A program made the position numbers and the translations under genes. From Clostridiales bacterium UBA6388 (GTDB lineage Bacteria; Bacillota; Clostridia; Oscillospirales; Oscillospiraceae): a DNA stretch of 9,184 nt. The stretch covers positions 1 through 9,184 of the forward strand of contig DJQK01000028.1 in assembly GCA_002437575.1 (NCBI GenBank), given 5' to 3'. The first letter of the stretch is position 1. Every line of letters begins with the position of its first letter. Below are positions 6,534 to 9,184 of this stretch, one piece after another. The notes below the pieces were generated by a model. It saw only the letters and a list, made by a program, of their open reading frames with translations, was not told where the DNA came from and ran no database searches.

Positions 6534-7742
6534 TCAGCGGGTGAAATACGAGACGAGATTTTCGGGGAGAACGGACGCTGTAAACGCGCTGTTTTTTGCC
6601 AGCTGCTTTGCTTCCAGCAGATTCCCCGGCAGCGTGCAGAACTGCTGTGTGACGCTCTCGGGCGCAGTGAACAGGTTCACATCGGCCGGCGCGGGCAGGG
6701 GAAGGCTCTTCTTCACGCCGTCGAGCCCCGCGTAAATGAGCAACGCGAAGGCAAGATACGGATTGCAGGCCGCGTCCGGAGAACGCAGCTCTGCTCTTTT
6801 GTACTCGCCGAAGGCCGCGGGAATGCGGATCAGCTGCGACCGGTTCTCGCTCGACCACGAGATATAGCGCGGGGCTTTGCGGCTGCCGAGCCGGTGATAC
6901 GACGCATCTAAGGGGTTGAGAAACACGCTGATGTCCGCGATATGCTCCAGAATGCCCGCCATCACCTGCGGCATCACGTCGCGGCCGTCCGCGCTTTTGA
7001 CGGAGAGGTTGATGTGCATACCGCTGCCCGGCGCGTCGGGAAGGGGCTTGGGCGAAAAGTCGGCGAACAGGCCGTTTCCCGCCGCGACGGTGGAGACGAC
7101 GCTCTTGAAGGTCAGCGCATTGTCTGCCGCGCTCAGGGGGTCTGCGTAGCGGAAGTCAATTTCGTTCTGGCCGGGACCTTCCTCGTGGTGGGAGCTTTCG
7201 GGGCGGATGCCCATCTGCTCGAGCGTGAGGCACGCTTCGCGGCGCACGTTTTCGCCCTTGTCGTCCGGCGCGACGTCCATGTAGGAGGCTCTGTCATAGG
7301 GGATCTTCGTGGCCTCGCCGGTTTCGTCCAGCCGGAAGAGGTAAAACTCCATTTCGGGGCCGAAGAAAAACGTATAGCCCTCGTCCTTTGCCGCCTCGAC
7401 CGCGTTTTTTAAGATCGCGCGCGTGTCGAGCTCGAACGGCCGTCCGTCCGGATGGTGCACCGAGCAGAACATCCGCACCACGCGCCCATGCTCCGGCCGC
7501 CACGGAAGAACTGCAAGCGTCGACGCGTCCGGCTTCAGGATCAGGTCGGAAAACACCTCGCCGCCGAAGCCCGCGACGGCCGAGGCGTCGATGGAAATGC
7601 CGTAGGAAAACGCGCGGTCCAGCTCGTCCGGCATGATCGAGACATTCTTGAGCCGACCTGTTACATCGCAGAAGGTCATGCGGATGAATTTGACGTCCTC
7701 TTCGATGATATATTGCAGGATCTCTTCTTTTTCGTAAACCAT
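6534..7742 (-). CDS. glnA: Glutamine synthetase, type I
   Basis: A 402-residue enzyme condensing glutamate and ammonia with ATP to glutamine. The N-terminal beta-grasp part includes FIRMTFCDVTGRLKNVSI and IDASAVAGF (Asp52 at the DGSS position). Catalytic motifs follow: GPEMEFYLF (128-136), SHHEEGPGQNEIDFRYA (184-200), GSGMHINLS (239-247), NRSQLIRIP (300-308) and AELRSPDAACNPYLA (317-331). ATG 7742 is chosen by alignment to GSI N-termini; an upstream in-frame start would lie within the leader. The ribosome binding site is weak. Typical GSI proteins are 440-470 residues; here the sequence stops at ENLVSYFTR, without the usual C-terminal helical tail (WxxYRxxVxxWExxxY). The Arg corresponding to Bacillus subtilis Arg62 appears to be Gly. 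It is the first gene of the operon and is preceded by a terminator/antiterminator leader. Confidence 0.95.
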   Translation of the reverse strand: MVYEKEEILQYIIEEDVKFIRMTFCDVTGRLKNVSIMPDELDRAFSYGISIDASAVAGFGGEVFSDLILKPDASTLAVLPWRPEHGRVVRMFCSVHHPDGRPFELDTRAILKNAVEAAKDEGYTFFFGPEMEFYLFRLDETGEATKIPYDRASYMDVAPDDKGENVRREACLTLEQMGIRPESSHHEEGPGQNEIDFRYADPLSAADNALTFKSVVSTVAAGNGLFADFSPKPLPDAPGSGMHINLSVKSADGRDVMPQVMAGILEHIADISVFLNPLDASYHRLGSRKAPRYISWSSENRSQLIRIPAAFGEYKRAELRSPDAACNPYLAFALLIYAGLDGVKKSLPLPAPADVNLFTAPESVTQQFCTLPGNLLEAKQLAKNSAFTASVLPENLVSYFTR

Positions 7743-7782
7743 GTTCGCGCCCTGCCTTTCGTTCAAAAAAATCGAAAATACC

Positions 7783-7832
7783 AAAAAAAGAGCGTTCTTC
7801 CGAGCAGGTACCACCCCCGCCCGAATGAACGC
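7783..7832 (-). terminator. Attenuator terminator in the glnA leader
   Basis: On the minus strand GCGTTCATTCGGGC (7832 to 7819) pairs with GCTCGGAAGAACGC (7805 to 7792): 14 positions with one A-A mismatch and two G-U pairs, loop of 13 bases, then CTCTTTTTTT. It lies inside the leader, 40 bases before the glnA start codon, so it would stop transcription of the whole operon unless disrupted. Its 5' arm shares bases 7825-7832 with the hexaloop hairpin, so the two cannot form together. Confidence 0.85.
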
Positions 7833-7842
7833 CGTTGCTCAC
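7825..7842 (-). promoter_or_regulatory. ANTAR-type antiterminator hairpin, glnA leader
   Basis: On the minus strand GTGAGC pairs with GTTCAT (6 bp with two G-U pairs) around the hexaloop AACGGC. A at loop position 1 and G at position 4 are the hallmark of ANTAR-bound RNA. The 3' arm is part of the terminator 5' arm. ANTAR motifs are normally two hairpins; the expected second one would be the apical part of the terminator (CGGGC/GCTCG), but its loop is 13 bases and lacks the A1/G4 pattern. Confidence 0.7.
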
Positions 7843-7866
7843 CCTATTACAATATTAAATATCAGG

Positions 7867-8045
7867 TTCTTGCAAAATCTCAATATGTGCTATATGATAC
7901 CATGCGCGAAAGCGGCTGTCAATGGCGGTGCAAGCGAAAAACGCATTTCGTGCAAACAAACCAGACGGCTGGAATAACAGCCCTGCCTTTTGCCGCAAAA
8001 TGACCACAAAATGCAGGAACGAAAAAATTTCTTGCAAAATTTCAA
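7867..8045 (+). repeat. 17-bp direct repeats flanking the divergent promoters
   Basis: TTCTTGCAAAATCTCAA (7867-7883) and TTCTTGCAAAATTTCAA (8029-8045) differ at one base. The first lies at the 5' end of the predicted glnA transcript, the second ten bases upstream of the glnN -35 box. The arrangement would suit a regulator acting on both promoters, but no known binding site is recognised. The stretch between the two promoters (7923-8054) contains no gene. Confidence 0.5.
7894..7922 (-). promoter_or_regulatory. glnA operon promoter
   Basis: On the minus strand: TTGACA (7917-7922), 17-base spacer (7900-7916), TATCAT (7894-7899). Transcription would begin near 7887, giving a leader of about 145 bases before the glnA ATG, containing the hexaloop hairpin and terminator. 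Confidence 0.8.
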
Positions 8046-8054
8046 AAAAACTAC

Positions 8055-8083
8055 TTGACAAATCGCGGACACGTGTTTATAAT
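8055..8083 (+). promoter_or_regulatory. glnN promoter, perfect sigma-A consensus
   Basis: TTGACA (8055-8060), 17-base spacer (8061-8077) and TATAAT (8078-8083). An A-rich stretch immediately upstream (8036-8050) could act as an UP-like element. The predicted start is near 8090, only a few bases before the first ANTAR hairpin, giving a leader of about 170 bases. Such a strong promoter fits control by attenuation after initiation. Confidence 0.88.
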
Positions 8084-8092
8084 TCGCAGCAT

Positions 8093-8124
8093 AAGGCAAC
8101 GGCGTCTTTGAGCAATGGGGCTCG
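8093..8124 (+). promoter_or_regulatory. ANTAR-type dual hairpin, glnN leader cassette 1
   Basis: Two abutting hairpins each have a 5-bp stem and a six-base loop. P1 is AAGGC-AACGGC-GTCTT (8093-8108); P2 is TGAGC-AATGGG-GCTCG (8109-8124). Both loops have A at position 1 and G at position 4, and each stem contains one G-U pair. This is the layout described for RNA substrates of ANTAR proteins. P1 competes with the terminator at 8101-8144, which uses 8101-8108. Confidence 0.82.
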
Positions 8125-8144
8125 AAGGCGTCTTTTTCCTTTTT
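8101..8144 (+). terminator. Attenuator terminator 1, glnN leader
   Basis: CGTCTTTGAGC (8103-8113) pairs with GCTCGAAGGCG (8120-8130), 11 bp with two G-U pairs, around the loop AATGGG; G8102-T8131 and G8101-C8132 can extend it. T-runs follow at 8133-8137 and 8140-8144. Forming the whole stem takes the 3' half of hairpin P1, so P1 plus P2 is the antiterminator state and this extended stem the terminator state. Confidence 0.75.
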
Positions 8145-8178
8145 GCGAACCAATTCATCCTCATACTGATCACAGCGA

Positions 8179-8236
8179 AGCAAAACAGGGCAATGGCGTC
8201 TTGGATCTGGAGACGGCTTGCTCTGTTTTGCTTTTG
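8179..8236 (+). terminator. Attenuator terminator 2, glnN leader
   Basis: AGCAAAACAGGGCAA (8179-8193) pairs with TTGCTCTGTTTTGCT (8218-8232), 15 bp with one G-T pair. Inside it CGTCT (8197-8201) pairs with AGACG (8211-8215) around a nine-base loop. TTTT (8232-8235) and a weaker TTT follow. It ends about 20 bases before the glnN ATG. Its 5' arm overlaps the hexaloop hairpin at 8186-8203. Confidence 0.75.
8186..8203 (+). promoter_or_regulatory. ANTAR-type hairpin, glnN leader cassette 2
   Basis: CAGGGC pairs with GTCTTG (6 bp, two G-U pairs) around the hexaloop AATGGC, again with A1 and G4. It shares the sequence GCAAYGGCGTCTT with cassette 1. No second hexaloop hairpin was found directly downstream or upstream, so the dual motif is incomplete or degenerate here. 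Formation of this hairpin would block terminator 2. Confidence 0.62.
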
Positions 8237-8258
8237 AATTTAGAAAGGAGTGCTGACG

Positions 8259-9184
8259 ATGCTGACGGTACCGGATTATTTCGGAAGTTTGGTGTTCGAT
8301 GACAGAGTCATGCGGGCCAAGCTTCCGTCCAAGGTCTACAAGTCCCTGAAAAAGACGATCGACGAAGGGGTGAGTCTGGACGATCAGGTGGCGAACGCCG
8401 TGGCAGAGGCCATGCGCGATTGGGCCGTCGAGCACGGCGCAACACACTTCACCCACTGGTTCCAGCCGCTGACCGGCATCACCGCCGAAAAGCACGACAG
8501 CTTTATCAGTCCCTCTCCCGACGGCGGCGTGATCATGGAGTTTTCCGGCAAGGAGCTCATCCAGGGCGAGCCCGATGCGTCGAGCTTCCCGTCCGGCGGC
8601 CTGAGAGCCACGTTTGAGGCAAGAGGCTACACTGCATGGGATCCCACGTCGTATGCCTTCATCAAGGGAAAGACGCTCTGCATCCCGACGGCGTTCTGCT
8701 CGTATGGAGGCGAAGCGCTCGATAAGAAAACGCCGCTGCTGCGCTCGATGCAGGCGCTCAACAAGCAGGCGCTGCGGGTGCTCCGGCTCTTCGGCAACGA
8801 AACGGTCAAATGCGTCCGAACCTCCGTCGGACCCGAGCAGGAATATTTCCTCATCGACAAGGAAATGTTCGACCAGAGAAAAGACCTCGTCTTCTGCGGC
8901 CGAACGCTCTTCGGCGCCAAGCCCCCGAAGGGTCAGGAGCTGGACGATCACTACTTTGGCTCGATCAAGCCGCGCGTCGCGTCGTTCATGGAAGACCTCA
9001 ACGAAGAGCTCTGGAAGCTTGGCGTTCTGGCCAAGACCGAGCACAATGAGGTCGCGCCCTCTCAGCACGAGCTGGCCCCCATCTACACCACGACAAACGT
9101 TGCGACCGACCACAACCAGCTGACGATGGAGATCATGCAGAAGGTCGCGCTCCGGCACGGTCTGGTGTGCCTGCTGCACGAAAA
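8259..9184 (+). CDS. glnN: Glutamine synthetase, type III (partial, runs off the window)
   Basis: The first 308 residues of a GSIII, a family normally about 700 residues long that makes glutamine from glutamate and ammonia. Characteristic segments are HFTHWFQPLTGITAEKHDSF (63-82), FSGKELIQGEPDASSFPSGG (95-114) followed by LRATFEARGYTAWDPTSYAF, GPEQEYFLID (191-200), FGAKPPKGQELDDHYFG (218-234) and KTEHNEVAPSQHELAPIY (259-276). The ATG at 8259 has AAGGAG at 8245-8250, and the N-terminus VPDYFGSLVFDDRVM matches the family. The frame is open to the last base. It is divergent from glnA, with its own promoter and two tandem terminator cassettes in the leader. Having both GSI and GSIII suggests different use under different nitrogen supply; this is inference. 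Confidence 0.97.
   Translation, partial: MLTVPDYFGSLVFDDRVMRAKLPSKVYKSLKKTIDEGVSLDDQVANAVAEAMRDWAVEHGATHFTHWFQPLTGITAEKHDSFISPSPDGGVIMEFSGKELIQGEPDASSFPSGGLRATFEARGYTAWDPTSYAFIKGKTLCIPTAFCSYGGEALDKKTPLLRSMQALNKQALRVLRLFGNETVKCVRTSVGPEQEYFLIDKEMFDQRKDLVFCGRTLFGAKPPKGQELDDHYFGSIKPRVASFMEDLNEELWKLGVLAKTEHNEVAPSQHELAPIYTTTNVATDHNQLTMEIMQKVALRHGLVCLLHE

Noticed and set aside
6496..6858. N-terminal extension of the ANTAR regulator to give 315 residues
   Set aside because: It would overlap the conserved 3' end of glnA, and ATG 6495 has an excellent AAGGAGG ribosome binding site.
7743..7814. N-terminal extension of GlnA to an upstream start
   Set aside because: It would run through the leader terminator; GSI alignment places the start at 7742.
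7783..7922. Complete T-box riboswitch for glnA
   Set aside because: Only the GGGTGGTACC core matches; there is no room for stem I after the predicted start and the antiterminator helices are poor. Kept as a low-interest finding only.
7890..9179. Long minus-strand open frame opposite glnN (429 codons)
   Set aside because: The plus strand encodes a clear GSIII; the minus frame also crosses the glnA and glnN promoters and resembles nothing known.
1..9184. CRISPR array, tRNA or rRNA genes
   Set aside because: No regularly spaced repeats and no tRNA- or rRNA-like sequence were seen on either strand.

Overview
The window looks like part of a chromosome from a Clostridia-class Firmicute, probably of the Oscillospiraceae/Ruminococcaceae type. 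This rests on gene family resemblance and gene order (GSI, ANTAR regulator and GSIII together, a Clostridia-type tyrosine integrase, AGGAGG ribosome binding sites, TTGACA-N17-TATAAT promoters); no database search was possible.

There are two parts. The left part (1 to about 2706) is the end of an integrated mobile element that continues off the left edge. It holds two small cysteine-containing hypothetical genes, a HigB/HigA-type toxin-antitoxin pair on the minus strand behind a perfect consensus promoter, and a tyrosine recombinase that ends beside the 3' end of guaA. The integrase keeps its catalytic residues but seems to lack about 35 residues at the start of its catalytic domain, so the element may be stranded. 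Its right boundary is inferred to be the last codons of guaA, a recognised integration hotspot.

The right part (2707 to 9184) is a glutamine-centred locus. On the minus strand, glnA (glutamine synthetase I), an ANTAR-domain RNA-binding regulator, pyrG (CTP synthase) and guaA (GMP synthase) lie with gaps of 24 to 38 bases and no internal terminator, so they read as one operon. The first gene makes glutamine; the last two are class I glutamine amidotransferases that consume it. Divergently, on the plus strand, is the start of a type III glutamine synthetase gene (glnN), cut by the window end.

The intergenic region 7743-8258 is the most interesting part. Each synthetase gene has a good sigma-A promoter followed by a leader with intrinsic terminators. 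The 5' half of each terminator overlaps a small hairpin with a six-base loop carrying A at position 1 and G at position 4, the signature of RNA bound by ANTAR antiterminators. Three such cassettes share GCAAYGGCGT: one before glnA and two in tandem before glnN. The ANTAR protein encoded as the second gene of the operon is the obvious partner. The proposed circuit is self-contained: the regulator would allow read-through of its own operon and of the divergent GSIII gene. The receiver domain of the regulator lacks the phosphorylation residues, so the input signal is unlikely to be ordinary phosphotransfer.
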